Under the pieces are notes generated by a model. The model ran no database searches. It saw only the letters and a program-made list of their open reading frames with translations, and was not told where the DNA came from. The translations under genes and the position numbers were made by a program. From NCBI RefSeq assembly GCF_030815405.1, contig NZ_JAUSWX010000001.1, forward strand, positions 744,001 to 808,000: 64,000 bases of DNA, given 5' to 3'. Shown in pieces: positions 16,336-24,813 of this stretch (position 1 is its first letter; each line of letters opens with the position of its first letter). This DNA is from Agromyces albus. GTDB lineage: Bacteria; Actinomycetota; Actinomycetes; Actinomycetales; Microbacteriaceae.

Positions 16336-17406
16336 ATGGAAGCGGATGTCGTGGGGGAGCGGGTCACCCTCGCAAGCGTGGCCGAGGAGGCGGGCGTCTC
16401 GCTGTCCACCATCTCGAAGGTCCTGAACGGCCGGGCGGATGTCTCGCCACCCACGCGCGCCCGCGTCGAGCAGCTCCTCGCCGAGCGCGGCTACCGTCGC
16501 CGCGGCGGCGGGCGCTCGGAGTCACGCGCCGAGCTCATCGAGCTCGTGTTCCACGAACTCGACCCGATCTGGTCGATGGAGCTCATCGGCGGCGTCGAGC
16601 AGGTGGCCAAGGAGCACGGGCTCAGCGTCGTGCTCACGGTGAGCGGCAGCCGTCATGCGCCCGACCCCGACTGGATCGAGGGGGTCATGCGACGCCGGCC
16701 CGTCGGCGTCATCCTCGTCTTCTCCGAGTTGGCGCCCGAATACCGGGAGCGGCTGCACTCGCGGGCCATCTCGTTCGTCATCGTCGACCCGGCCGGCGAC
16801 CCCTCGCCCGACGCGCCCTCGGTCGGTTCGGCGAACTGGTCGGGGGGCCTCGCGGCCACCCGGCACCTCATCGAGCTCGGCCACACGCGCATCGCCGCGA
16901 TCACCGGCCCTGAAGACATGATGTGCTCGCTCGCCCGGGTCGACGGCTATCGCTCGGCGATGAACTCCGCAGGACTCGCCATCGACCCCGACTGGATCCG
17001 CTTCGGGGACTTCCACGTCAGCGGCGGCCGCGAACGAGCCCGCGAGCTGCTCGGCCGATCCGACCGGCCGACCGCGATCTTCGCCGGCAGCGACATGCAG
17101 GCGCTCGGTGTCATGGAAGCGGCCCGCGAGCGCGGCATCCGCGTGCCCGAGGAGCTCTCGATCGTCGGCTACGACGACATCCCGCTCGCCCGCTGGCTCA
17201 CCCCTCGGCTCACGACCGTGCACCAGCCCCTTCGCCGCATGGGTGAGGAGGCCGCCAGGCTCGCGATCCGGCTCGCCGACGAATACGACGAGCCCGCCGC
17301 GACGGTTGACGGGTCGGGCGAGCCCCGATCGGCGCCCACGCCGCGCATGGACCTCGCCACGAGCCTCGTCGTGCGCGAGAGCACGGCACCGCCGGCCGCG
17401 AGTTGA
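16336..17406 (+). CDS. LacI-family transcriptional regulator (GH3/ABC system)
   Basis: A 356-residue repressor with the DNA-binding helices VTLASVAEEAGVSLSTISKVLNG (about residues 10-32) and a ligand core ending YDDIPLARWLTPRLTTV. A Pro/Ser/Thr-rich insert of about 15 residues before the last strand (residues 320-336) is unusual. No Shine-Dalgarno sequence precedes the ATG; a TAGAAT box ends seven bases before it, which indicates a leaderless transcript. It is convergent with the GH3 gene that ends 64 bases downstream. TCGAAA/TTTCGA sites in its own promoter and at 23137-23163 mark it as the likely repressor of that operon. Confidence 0.9.
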   Translation: MEADVVGERVTLASVAEEAGVSLSTISKVLNGRADVSPPTRARVEQLLAERGYRRRGGGRSESRAELIELVFHELDPIWSMELIGGVEQVAKEHGLSVVLTVSGSRHAPDPDWIEGVMRRRPVGVILVFSELAPEYRERLHSRAISFVIVDPAGDPSPDAPSVGSANWSGGLAATRHLIELGHTRIAAITGPEDMMCSLARVDGYRSAMNSAGLAIDPDWIRFGDFHVSGGRERARELLGRSDRPTAIFAGSDMQALGVMEAARERGIRVPEELSIVGYDDIPLARWLTPRLTTVHQPLRRMGEEAARLAIRLADEYDEPAATVDGSGEPRSAPTPRMDLATSLVVRESTAPPAAS

Positions 17407-17438
17407 GGCTCCGCCTGCCGCGAGTTGAGGCGCCGCCT
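17395..17438 (+). repeat. 22-base tandem duplication across the LacI stop codon
   Basis: Two copies (17395-17416 and 17417-17438) differ at one base. Each contains the codons for the last residues plus TGA, so the second copy carries a spare C terminus and stop outside the gene. A slipped-strand duplication is the simple explanation. Confidence 0.85.
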
Positions 17439-17459
17439 GCCGGGGGGACCACCCCGGCA
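17438..17459. terminator. hairpin between convergent LacI and GH3 genes
   Basis: Stem TGCCGGGG/CCCCGGCA (17438-17445 with 17452-17459) and a 6-base loop lie between two genes that end towards each other. It lacks a T-run but is placed as a bidirectional terminator. Confidence 0.5.
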
Positions 17460-17470
17460 CGCGGCATCCG

Positions 17471-19909
17471 TCATCCGACGACGGCCCACACGGGATGCAG
17501 CGCCCGGGTGTGGTCGACCACCCGCACCGGCCCGACGAGGTCGACCCTCGCCTGCAGCGGCAGGTCGGCGCTCGACCGCCCGAAGCCCAGCACGAGCGAC
17601 CCCGGCTCGACGATGCGGCGGCCGTCGCGCCCCGTGAATGCGGCGAGGTCGGCGGGCACCTCGACGCTCAGGCGCACGGATGCTCCGGGCTCGAGCTCGA
17701 CGCGGCGGAATCCGACCAGCCGCTGCACCGGTCGCACGACGGATGCCACGGGGTCGTGCAGGTACAGTTGCACGATCTCGGCGCCCGCCCGGTCACCGGT
17801 GTTCTCCACCGTGAGCGACAGCACGACCGTGCCCTCGGTCGTCACCTCGGGCACCCCTACCTGCAGGTCGCTCCACGCGAACGACGCGTAGCCGAGTCCG
17901 TGGCCGAAGGGATATCGAGCCGTCGGATCGATGTTCGACACGCTGTTGCGCCGGGCGAGCGTCGATGCCAGGTACGTCGACGGCTGCGCACCCGGCGTCG
18001 ACGGCACGCTCACGGGCAGGCGTCCGCTCGGGTTCACGCGTCCCCCGAGGATGGCGGCGAGCGCGCGGGTGCCCTCTTCGCCAGGGAAGAACGCCTGCAG
18101 GATGCCGGCAGCGCGGTCGGGTGCCGTGCCGAGCACGTACGGGCGACCCGCGAGCAGGGTGAGCACCGTCGGCGTGCCGGCGTCGAGCACGGCCTCGAGC
18201 AGGGTCGCCTGCGCACCGGGCAGGTCGAGGGTCTCGGCGTCGCAGCCCTCGCCACTCGTGCCCCGGCCGAACAGGCCCGCGCGGTCGCCGAGTGCGAGCA
18301 CCACGACGTCGGCGGATGCCGCGACCGCGACCGCGTGCGCGATGCCATCGGTCTCGCCGCCGTCGATCGAGGTGCCCGGTGCCAGGGCGATCTCGGCCGA
18401 GGGGAACTCGGCGCGCACGGCCTCGACAAGGGTGGGAAGCTCGATTCCCGCTCCGCTTCCGGGATGGTGCACGCCCACGTGCGTCGGGAAGGCGTAGCAG
18501 CCGAGCACGGCGAGCGGGTCGTCGGCGGTCGGGCCGATCACCGCGATACGGGCGGGTTCGGCGAGGGGCAGCGTGCCGTCGTTGTGGAGGAGCACGATCG
18601 CCCGCTCGGCGATGCGGCGCGCGAGGGCGCGGTTCTCCACCGGGTCGAGATCGACCGCGCCCTTCGCGGCTGTGGCCGCGGCCGGCGCCGTGGGGTCGTC
18701 AAGCAGCCCCGCTTCGATCTTCTGCACGAGCACACGGCGGAGGGCCTGATCGATGACCTCCTCGTCGACGCGGCCGTCGGCCACCGCCCGCACGAGCGGC
18801 TCGCCGAACGCGTGCACCGTGGGCAGTTCCACGTCGATGCCCGCCTCGAGCGCCGCAGCGGCCGCATCGCCCAGGTCGCCGGCCGTGCCGTGCAGGGTCT
18901 CGAGGAAGGCCACCGAGAAGTAGTCGGCGACGACGGTGCCCTCGAAGGCCCAGGTCTCGCGCAGCAGGCCCGTGAGCAGGTCGCGGTCAGCAGCGGTGGG
19001 CACGCCGTCGAGATCGGTGTACGCGTTCATCACCGAACGCGGCTTGGCATCTCGGACCACCATCTCGAATGGCGGCAGCAGCACGTCGGCGAGCTCCCTG
19101 GCGCCGACCGACACCGGCGCCAGGTTGCGGCCCGCTCGCGATGCCGAGTACCCGACGAAGTGCTTGAGGGTCGCGATGATGCCGGATGCCTCGAGCCCCC
19201 GCACGTACGCCGTGCCGAGGGTGCCGACGAGGTACGGATCTTCGCCCATGGTCTCTTCGACGCGGCCCCACCGGGCGTCGCGCACGACGTCGAGCACTGG
19301 AGCGAGTCCCTGATGGACGCCGACCGAGCGCATGTCGGCGCCGATGCGGCGCGCCATCTGCTCGATGAGCTCGGGGTCGAACGTCGCGCCCCACGACAGC
19401 GGCACCGGGTAGGCGGTCGCGCCGTAGGCGGCGAAGCCCGCCAGGCACTCCTCGTGCACGAGCGCCGGGATGCCGAACCTGCCCGACGCGACGATGCGCT
19501 CCTGCAGCCGGGCGAGCGACTGGGCTCCGACCGCCGCATCGACCGGCGCGGTGCCGAAGGCCCGCGTGATCTGGCCGAGCCCCTTGGGCAGCAGCTCGTC
19601 GAGATCCACTTCGCTGCTCATGTCGTGCTGGTGCGGCGCCACGTCGGCGCCGTCATCGGAGGCGCCGATCCAGATGCCGTAGAGCTGGGCGATCTTCTCT
19701 TCGAGCGTGAGTTCGGCGATGAGCGCACCCGCGCGCGCACCGGCAGGCAGCGACCGGTCGCGCCACGGCGCATGGGTCGCCGTGGCATCCGTCGCCGTCG
19801 TATCGGTCATCTGGGCTTCCGTCATCGTGCCGGCCTCTCGCTCTGTCGGGGCATTCGTCATCGTGGCGGCATCCGTCGCGCCCGCAGCATCCGTCACCGG
19901 CTCGCTCAT
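17471..19909 (-). CDS. GH3 beta-glucosidase/beta-xylosidase
   Basis: An approximately 812-residue glycoside hydrolase family 3 enzyme. The N-terminal barrel has IPALVHEECLAGF, VGVHQGLAPVLDVVRDARWGRVEETMGEDP and LKHFVGYSASRAGRNLAPVSV. The nucleophile Asp is in GTVVADYFSV. The second alpha/beta domain has AIVLLHNDGTLPL and VIGPTADD, and a C-terminal fibronectin-III-like domain ends the protein. There is no signal peptide, so it acts on imported oligomers. The GKHF-type and EE(T)MGEDP patterns suit beta-xylosidases and beta-glucosidases, which cannot be separated here. The ATG at 19909 overlaps the permease stop (ATGA). The first 55 residues are repetitive Thr/Ala/Asp and an internal ATG is possible. 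It is the last gene of the operon. Confidence 0.9.
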   Translation of the reverse strand: MSEPVTDAAGATDAATMTNAPTEREAGTMTEAQMTDTTATDATATHAPWRDRSLPAGARAGALIAELTLEEKIAQLYGIWIGASDDGADVAPHQHDMSSEVDLDELLPKGLGQITRAFGTAPVDAAVGAQSLARLQERIVASGRFGIPALVHEECLAGFAAYGATAYPVPLSWGATFDPELIEQMARRIGADMRSVGVHQGLAPVLDVVRDARWGRVEETMGEDPYLVGTLGTAYVRGLEASGIIATLKHFVGYSASRAGRNLAPVSVGARELADVLLPPFEMVVRDAKPRSVMNAYTDLDGVPTAADRDLLTGLLRETWAFEGTVVADYFSVAFLETLHGTAGDLGDAAAAALEAGIDVELPTVHAFGEPLVRAVADGRVDEEVIDQALRRVLVQKIEAGLLDDPTAPAAATAAKGAVDLDPVENRALARRIAERAIVLLHNDGTLPLAEPARIAVIGPTADDPLAVLGCYAFPTHVGVHHPGSGAGIELPTLVEAVRAEFPSAEIALAPGTSIDGGETDGIAHAVAVAASADVVVLALGDRAGLFGRGTSGEGCDAETLDLPGAQATLLEAVLDAGTPTVLTLLAGRPYVLGTAPDRAAGILQAFFPGEEGTRALAAILGGRVNPSGRLPVSVPSTPGAQPSTYLASTLARRNSVSNIDPTARYPFGHGLGYASFAWSDLQVGVPEVTTEGTVVLSLTVENTGDRAGAEIVQLYLHDPVASVVRPVQRLVGFRRVELEPGASVRLSVEVPADLAAFTGRDGRRIVEPGSLVLGFGRSSADLPLQARVDLVGPVRVVDHTRALHPVWAVVG

Positions 19910-20778
19910 CCCTTCACTGCCCCGGTCAGGCCGCCGACGATGCGGCGCTCGAAGATGCTGAAGAAGATGAGCGCGGGAATCATCGACAGTGAGGTGAAGG
20001 CGAGCACCTTGGCGGTGTCGACGGAGTACTGCGAGGCGAAGGCCTGCACGCCGAGCGGCAGTGTGTAGCTCGCCTCGTGGTTGAGGATGAACAGCGGCAG
20101 CATGTAGCTGTTCCAGCTCGCGATGAAGGCGAGGATGCCGACGGTGATGACGCCGGGCATCGCCAACGGCACCACCATCCTCCAGAAGAAGCCGAGGCGC
20201 GAGCATCCGTCGATCGAGGCGGCCTCCTCGAGCTCGTCGGGGATGGCGCGCAGGAACGGCACGAGGATGATGATCGTGGCCGGCAGCGCGAAGGCGATCT
20301 GGGGCAGGATGATGCCCGCGAGCGAGTTCGTCAGGCCGAGGTTGCGCACGACGAGGTACAGGGGCGTGATCGCGACCGTCATCGGGAACATGAGTCCGGC
20401 AGCGAAGGTCGCGTAGAGCAGGCCGCGCGCACGGAACCGGTACCGCGCGAGCACGTAGCTGGCCATGAGGCCGAGCGCGACGACCCCGACCGTGGTGGCG
20501 ACCGCGGCGACCGTGGAGTTCGCCACCTCGCCCCAGAACGTCGTGCTGGCGAGCACGTCGGCGTTGTTCTCGATCACCCATGGCGAGGGCAGCCCTGACG
20601 GATCGGCGGTGATCTGCGCGTTGGTGCGGAAGCCGCCGATGATGATGTACGCGATCGGCGCCAGCATGAGCCCGATGACGACGAGGGCGCCGAAGTAGGT
20701 GGCGGGGCTGCCCCAGGGGAGCCGGCCGTTGCCGCGCGGCCGCCTGGCCTGCGGGATGGCGATGGTCGAGGCGGTCAT
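19906..20778 (-). CDS. CUT1 ABC importer, permease subunit 2 (GH3 system)
   Basis: A 290-residue membrane protein with about six helices. The EAA loop is LEEAASIDGCSRLGFFWRMVVPL and the protein ends GLTGAVKG, as is common for MalG-type subunits. Its start overlaps the stop of the first permease gene and its stop overlaps the GH3 start, so translation is coupled along the operon. It forms the second half of the channel for the beta-glucoside or xyloside importer. The ATPase is not encoded nearby. Confidence 0.9.
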   Translation of the reverse strand: MTASTIAIPQARRPRGNGRLPWGSPATYFGALVVIGLMLAPIAYIIIGGFRTNAQITADPSGLPSPWVIENNADVLASTTFWGEVANSTVAAVATTVGVVALGLMASYVLARYRFRARGLLYATFAAGLMFPMTVAITPLYLVVRNLGLTNSLAGIILPQIAFALPATIIILVPFLRAIPDELEEAASIDGCSRLGFFWRMVVPLAMPGVITVGILAFIASWNSYMLPLFILNHEASYTLPLGVQAFASQYSVDTAKVLAFTSLSMIPALIFFSIFERRIVGGLTGAVKG

Positions 20779-21815
20779 CGCTCGCTCCGTTCGGTGAGGG
20801 CGCCCGCCGTGTCACGGCGCAGCACGTAGCGCTGGTAGATGAGGGCGACGACGAGCGAGATGACGAATAGCACGACCGCCACGGCGTTGCCGTAGCCGAA
20901 GTTGCCGGCGTTGCGGCCGTTGGCCACCATGTACGTCGCCATCGTCGAGGTGCCCGCGGTCGAGGCGATGTATTGGCCCCAGATGATGTAGACGAGATCG
21001 AACAGTTGCAGTGACCCGATGATCGAGAGGAACGCCCAGATACGCAGCGTCGGGCCGAGCAGCGGGAGCGTGATCCTGCGCTGGATCTGCCAGTAGGAGG
21101 CGCCGTCGATCTGTGCCGCCTCGGTGAGCTCCTGGGGGATGCCTTGCAGACCCGCCAGGAAGAGGATGACGGCGAAGCCGATGTACTTCCAGGTGATGAT
21201 CCCCATCAGGGTCCAGATCGCCAGGTCGGGGTTCGAGAGCCAGTCCTGGGCGAGAGCGCCGAGGCCGACCTTCTCGAGCAATCCGTTGACCGCGCCATTG
21301 CTCTGGAGCATGAGGCTCCAGCCGGTGCCGACGACGACCTCGGCGAGCACGTAGGGCACGAAGATGAGCACTCGGATCACCGACTGCCCTCGCATCGGGC
21401 GGTTCAGCAGCAGCGCCAGCAGCAGCGCGAGCGGCCCCTGCAGTACGAGCGACATCACGACGATGACGGCGTTGTGCCAGAGGGCCTCGTGGAACGTCGG
21501 GTCCTGGAGGATCGTGACGTAGTTCTGCAGGCCGACGAAGTCGGTCGGGGGGCCGTAGCCCTTCCAGCTGAAGAACCCGTAGTAGCCGGCCATGACGACC
21601 GGGAAGATGACGAAGCCGAGGAAGACGACGAGGGCCGGGCCGACGAGCAAGGCGATCTCGAAGGCCTTCCGCCAGTCCGGTCGGCCTCGCCGTGCGGCCG
21701 CCGGCGCCGGGGCGGTGACCCGGCGCGGGGTCGGGGACGACTCGTCGTCCCCGACCCGCACGCCGTCCGCCAGGGCTCCTCGCTTCGGTGCGGGAGTGCT
21801 GGTGCGAACATTCAT
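20775..21815 (-). CDS. CUT1 ABC importer, permease subunit 1 (GH3 system)
   Basis: A 346-residue protein. A 50-residue cytoplasmic Pro/Arg-rich start (to RRGRPDWRKAFE) precedes six hydrophobic helices, with the EAA loop LTEAAQIDGASYWQIQRRITLPLLGP. The ATG at 21815 is preceded by GAGAGG. It begins 14 bases after the binding-protein stop, and no hairpin intervenes, in contrast to the other two importers in the window. The stop overlaps the next permease gene. Confidence 0.9.
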   Translation of the reverse strand: MNVRTSTPAPKRGALADGVRVGDDESSPTPRRVTAPAPAAARRGRPDWRKAFEIALLVGPALVVFLGFVIFPVVMAGYYGFFSWKGYGPPTDFVGLQNYVTILQDPTFHEALWHNAVIVVMSLVLQGPLALLLALLLNRPMRGQSVIRVLIFVPYVLAEVVVGTGWSLMLQSNGAVNGLLEKVGLGALAQDWLSNPDLAIWTLMGIITWKYIGFAVILFLAGLQGIPQELTEAAQIDGASYWQIQRRITLPLLGPTLRIWAFLSIIGSLQLFDLVYIIWGQYIASTAGTSTMATYMVANGRNAGNFGYGNAVAVVLFVISLVVALIYQRYVLRRDTAGALTERSER

Positions 21816-21829
21816 GTTGCGAGGGCCTC

Positions 21830-23125
21830 TCAGCCCTTCTTGATGGCGTCTTCGACGGCGTCGACGATGCCCTGGGCGTCGCCCTTGCCGGCGAGCAGGT
21901 CGACGACGCCGACGTTGAGCGCGTTGCCGACGTTCTGGCCGAGCAGCGTGTCGAGCCACACCGAGACATATGGTGCGTCGTTGTACGAGGCGAGGACCTC
22001 CTGCAGCGCGGGATCGGTGACGACGCTCTGGGCGTCCTTGTTGGCCGGGAGCGTCACGAACGCCTCGGCGTAGGCCTCCTGCTGCTCCTTCTGCGAGGCG
22101 AACTCGAGGAACTCGCCGCATTCCTTGGGCGCGTCGACGAAGCAGCTGTAGCCGTCGACGCCGCCCATCATCGCGCCGGCCTCGCCGTCGCCGCCGTTCA
22201 CGGCGGGGAAGGGGAACCATCCGAGGTCGGCGAGCGGCTGCTCGTCGGGCGTCAGCGAGGCGATCACACCGGGATCCCATGCGCCCATGAGCTCCATGGC
22301 GGCCTTGTGGTTGGCGAGCAGACCCGCGGAGGAGCCGGCACCCTGCTGTGCGGAGGTGGTGAGGAAGCCATCGTTGTACGGCTCGGTGGCGGCGAAGTCC
22401 GCGAGGTCCTCGCCGGCGCGCAGGAAGCACTCGTCGCTGAAGCTCGGGTCCGACGCGAGCTCGGCCACGACATCTTGCGAGCACTCGCGGAGCACGAAGA
22501 AGTAGTACCAGTGAGCGGCGGGCCAGGCATCCTTGGCGCCGAGGGCGATCGGGGCGACGCCGGCCGACTTGAGCTTGTCGACGGCCTCACTCAGTTCGTC
22601 GAAGGTGGCCGGCGGCGCGGTGATGCCGGCCTGGGCGAACAGGTCCTTGCTGTAGTAGATGCCGCCCGGCAGCACTGAAGACGGCACGCCGTAGACCTTG
22701 TCGTCGACGGAGAGCGCGGCGAGCGATGCTTCGCCGAGTGCGGCCTTCGTGTCGTCGGAGAGCGCGTCGGTGAGGTCCTGCACCTGACCCGCCTCGACGA
22801 CGGCCGCGAGCTTGCCGCCACCACGGGCCATGAAGATGTCTGGCGCATCGCCGGAGTTCAGGGCGGTTTGGAGCTTGCCGTCCATGTCCTCGTTCTGGAT
22901 GGCCTGGATCTTGATGTCGACGCCGGGGTGCTCCGCCTCGAAGTCCTTGGCGGTCTGCTCCCAATAGGCCTTGCCGGGGCCGGTGGTGGAGTTGTGCCAG
23001 AAGCTCAGCTCGGCCGAGCCGTCCCCCGTGTCACCGCTTGCGGCACTGCACCCGGCGAGGGTGCCGAGGGCCAGCGCGGCCACGGCACCCAGCGTGACGA
23101 GCCGTGGGATGCTGCGTCTGTTCAT
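21830..23125 (-). CDS. CUT1 ABC importer, sugar-binding lipoprotein (GH3 system)
   Basis: A 431-residue family 1 solute-binding protein with lipobox GTLAGC (Cys26). Typical blocks are LSFWHNSTTGPGKAYWEQTAKDFEAEHPGVDIKI, DAPDIFMARGGGKLAAVVEAGQV and VYGVPSSVLPGGIYYSKDLFAQAG. It is the first gene of the operon binding protein, two permeases, GH3. The ATG at 23125 is chosen because it directly precedes the signal peptide; an in-frame ATG nine codons upstream would lie in the operator region. AGAGG lies upstream. The ligand is unknown; the linked GH3 enzyme points to beta-gluco- or xylo-oligosaccharides. Confidence 0.9.
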   Translation of the reverse strand: MNRRSIPRLVTLGAVAALALGTLAGCSAASGDTGDGSAELSFWHNSTTGPGKAYWEQTAKDFEAEHPGVDIKIQAIQNEDMDGKLQTALNSGDAPDIFMARGGGKLAAVVEAGQVQDLTDALSDDTKAALGEASLAALSVDDKVYGVPSSVLPGGIYYSKDLFAQAGITAPPATFDELSEAVDKLKSAGVAPIALGAKDAWPAAHWYYFFVLRECSQDVVAELASDPSFSDECFLRAGEDLADFAATEPYNDGFLTTSAQQGAGSSAGLLANHKAAMELMGAWDPGVIASLTPDEQPLADLGWFPFPAVNGGDGEAGAMMGGVDGYSCFVDAPKECGEFLEFASQKEQQEAYAEAFVTLPANKDAQSVVTDPALQEVLASYNDAPYVSVWLDTLLGQNVGNALNVGVVDLLAGKGDAQGIVDAVEDAIKKG

Positions 23126-23136
23126 CTTTGAACCTC

Positions 23137-23210
23137 TCGAAAGTTTCGACACCTGCGTCGAAAGTGGTCTGGACGTCTCGAATATACGGCGAAGGCAGAT
23201 ATGCCGTCAA
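23137..23210 (-). promoter_or_regulatory. promoter and TCGAAA/TTTCGA operators of the GH3/ABC operon
   Basis: On the minus strand, TTGACG (23210-23205), an 18-base spacer and TATATT (23186-23181) form a strong promoter. Between it and the gene lie TCGAAAGTTTCGA (23137-23149, a perfect palindrome around one G) and a half-site TCGAAAG (23158-23164). A regulator bound there would block elongation or promoter clearance. Confidence 0.75.
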
Positions 23211-23298
23211 GCGCAACATATTCGGCGCATTTTTAGGGCATCGTTCGCCGAAACCTCTCGAAAGTGCTTCGCAAGGTGTGCGGACCATCGATTCGAAC

Positions 23299-23329
23299 TT
23301 GATCTGCTCCGGGGGGCGCGCGCTAGACT
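23299..23329 (+). promoter_or_regulatory. putative promoter of the efflux gene
   Basis: TTGATC (23299-23304), a 19-base spacer and TAGACT (23324-23329). The resulting leader would be about 125 bases, long enough for regulation. Confidence 0.45.
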
Positions 23330-23377
23330 GGACCGCAGTCGAATCGATTCGAGGCCGCGCGAGCCTGAGATCGAACA

Positions 23378-23411
23378 CTGACGGCGCCCGAGGGTGCCGT
23401 CAGTCCTGTTT
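23378..23411 (+). terminator. leader hairpin before the efflux gene (possible attenuator)
   Basis: CTGACGGCGCCC (23378-23389) pairs with 23392-23403 (one G-U). It closes on a very short loop and is followed by TCCTGTTTC. It sits in the leader, 60 bases before the ATG. A weak intrinsic terminator acting as an attenuator is possible but unproven. Confidence 0.45.
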
Positions 23412-23463
23412 CCCGGTGCCCGAGGGCGTGCGCCGCCGCATCCGAGCACGCCCAGGAATACGC

Positions 23464-24738
23464 ATGTCGAGCACGTCATCCATCCCCATCATCCGTCCCG
23501 ACGACTACGGTCGTCCGTCGCACCCCGGCGACCTCCTCAGCCGCCGCCAGCGACTCGTCTACGTGCTCGTGCTCGGCGCGCTCACCGCGCTCGGCCCGTT
23601 CACCGTCGACCTCTACCTGCCCGCGTTCCCCGTGCTGCAGGACGAACTCGGCGTCTCAGCTGCCGCCGTCCAGCTCACGCTCACGGGCACCATGATCGGG
23701 TTCGGCTTCGGCCAGCTCATCGTCGGCCCGTGGAGCGACAAGGTCGGTCGTCGACTGCCGCTCATCCTCGCCACAGTGCTGCACATCGCGGCATCCGTCG
23801 CCGCCGCCCTCGCGCCCGACATCGCGTGGCTCATGGTGTTCCGCCTGCTGCAGGGCTTCGGCGCGGCCGCCGGCGGCGTCGTTGCCATGGCGATGGTGCG
23901 CGACCTCTTCGGCGGCAAGCCGCTCGTGCGCATGCTCTCGCGCCTCGCGCTCGTCAACGGCCTGGCCCCGGTGCTCGCGCCCGTGATCGGGTCGCAGCTG
24001 CTCGCCTTCATGGACTGGCGGGGCGTGTTCGTCGTGCTCGCGATCTACGCCGCCGTCGTCGTCGTCGCCGTCTCGTTCTTCATCGTCGAGACGCTGCCCG
24101 AGTCGCGCCGCCACGTCGCCGGACACTCGACGCTGCGCGACCGGTATGCGGCCCTCTTCCGCGACCGCGTGTACCTCGGCGCCGTGCTCGTCGGCGGCAT
24201 GACCTTCACGGGCCTCTTCGGCTACCTCTCCACGTCGTCATTCCTCTTCCAGGAGCTTTACGCGTTCACCGCGCAGCAGTACGGCTTGCTCTTCGCGGTG
24301 AACTCCGTCGGTATCATCATCGGCGTGCAGGCGAGCTCGCGGCTCATGCGCGGCCCGGTGCAGCCGCAGTGGATCCTCGCCATCACGACGATCGTGCACC
24401 TCGCCATGGCGATCGCGATCATGGTGCTCGACAGCACGGGCGCCGGCTTCTGGGGCATCGCGATCCCGCTGTGGATCTACATCCTCGCGTGCGGCTTCTC
24501 GTTCCCGGCAGTGCAGGTGCTCGCCCTCGCGCGACACGGCGCCGAGGCCGGCACCGCGGCGTCGCTGCTCGGCGCGCTGAACTTCGGACTCGCCGGCCTG
24601 ATCTCGCCGCTCATCGGACTCCTGGGCGTCGGCAGCGCCGTGCCCATGGCGTTCGTGATGCTGTGCGCAGCCGCCGTCGCGATCACGGCGCTGTGGTGGC
24701 TCGTGCGCCCGAGCACGGTGCCGCCGCTGAGCGACTGA
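23464..24738 (+). CDS. MFS multidrug efflux transporter, Bcr/CflA family
   Basis: A 424-residue protein with 12 hydrophobic helices. Family signatures are ALGPFTVDLYLPAFPVLQDELG in helix 1 and GPWSDKVGRRLPLILAT in the loop 2-3 motif. RLLQGFGAAAGGVVAMAMVRDLF, the proton antiporter motif region, also matches. Bcr/CflA pumps export chloramphenicol-, bicyclomycin- or sulfonamide-type drugs by proton antiport. AGGA six bases upstream supports the ATG at 23464. It stands alone, divergent from the sugar operon. A leader hairpin hints at conditional expression. The substrate cannot be predicted. Confidence 0.9.
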   Translation: MSSTSSIPIIRPDDYGRPSHPGDLLSRRQRLVYVLVLGALTALGPFTVDLYLPAFPVLQDELGVSAAAVQLTLTGTMIGFGFGQLIVGPWSDKVGRRLPLILATVLHIAASVAAALAPDIAWLMVFRLLQGFGAAAGGVVAMAMVRDLFGGKPLVRMLSRLALVNGLAPVLAPVIGSQLLAFMDWRGVFVVLAIYAAVVVVAVSFFIVETLPESRRHVAGHSTLRDRYAALFRDRVYLGAVLVGGMTFTGLFGYLSTSSFLFQELYAFTAQQYGLLFAVNSVGIIIGVQASSRLMRGPVQPQWILAITTIVHLAMAIAIMVLDSTGAGFWGIAIPLWIYILACGFSFPAVQVLALARHGAEAGTAASLLGALNFGLAGLISPLIGLLGVGSAVPMAFVMLCAAAVAITALWWLVRPSTVPPLSD

Positions 24739-24813
24739 GCCGGGCGAGCGGATGCCGCGTGCCGCGTGCAGTGTGCCGGTGCATCCGCTGGCCTCCCGCG
24801 TTAGCGTTGAACG

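Larger units (their letters stand above)
23126..23463. other. 338-base divergent control region between GH3/ABC operon and MFS gene
   Basis: No gene is supported in this stretch. The left half is richer in A+T than the surroundings and holds the promoter and CGAAA-type sites of the ABC operon. The right half holds a promoter (23299-23329) and a leader hairpin for the efflux gene. A third partial site, CTCGAAAGTGCTTCG, lies at 23257-23271. Confidence 0.7.

Noticed and set aside
17471..20815. A single minus-strand frame long enough to join the GH3 enzyme with upstream sequence over the second permease gene
   Set aside because: The extra N-terminal part is Arg/His-rich nonsense opposite and out of frame with a clear permease gene. 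The GH3 start at 19909 overlaps the permease stop in the usual ATGA manner.
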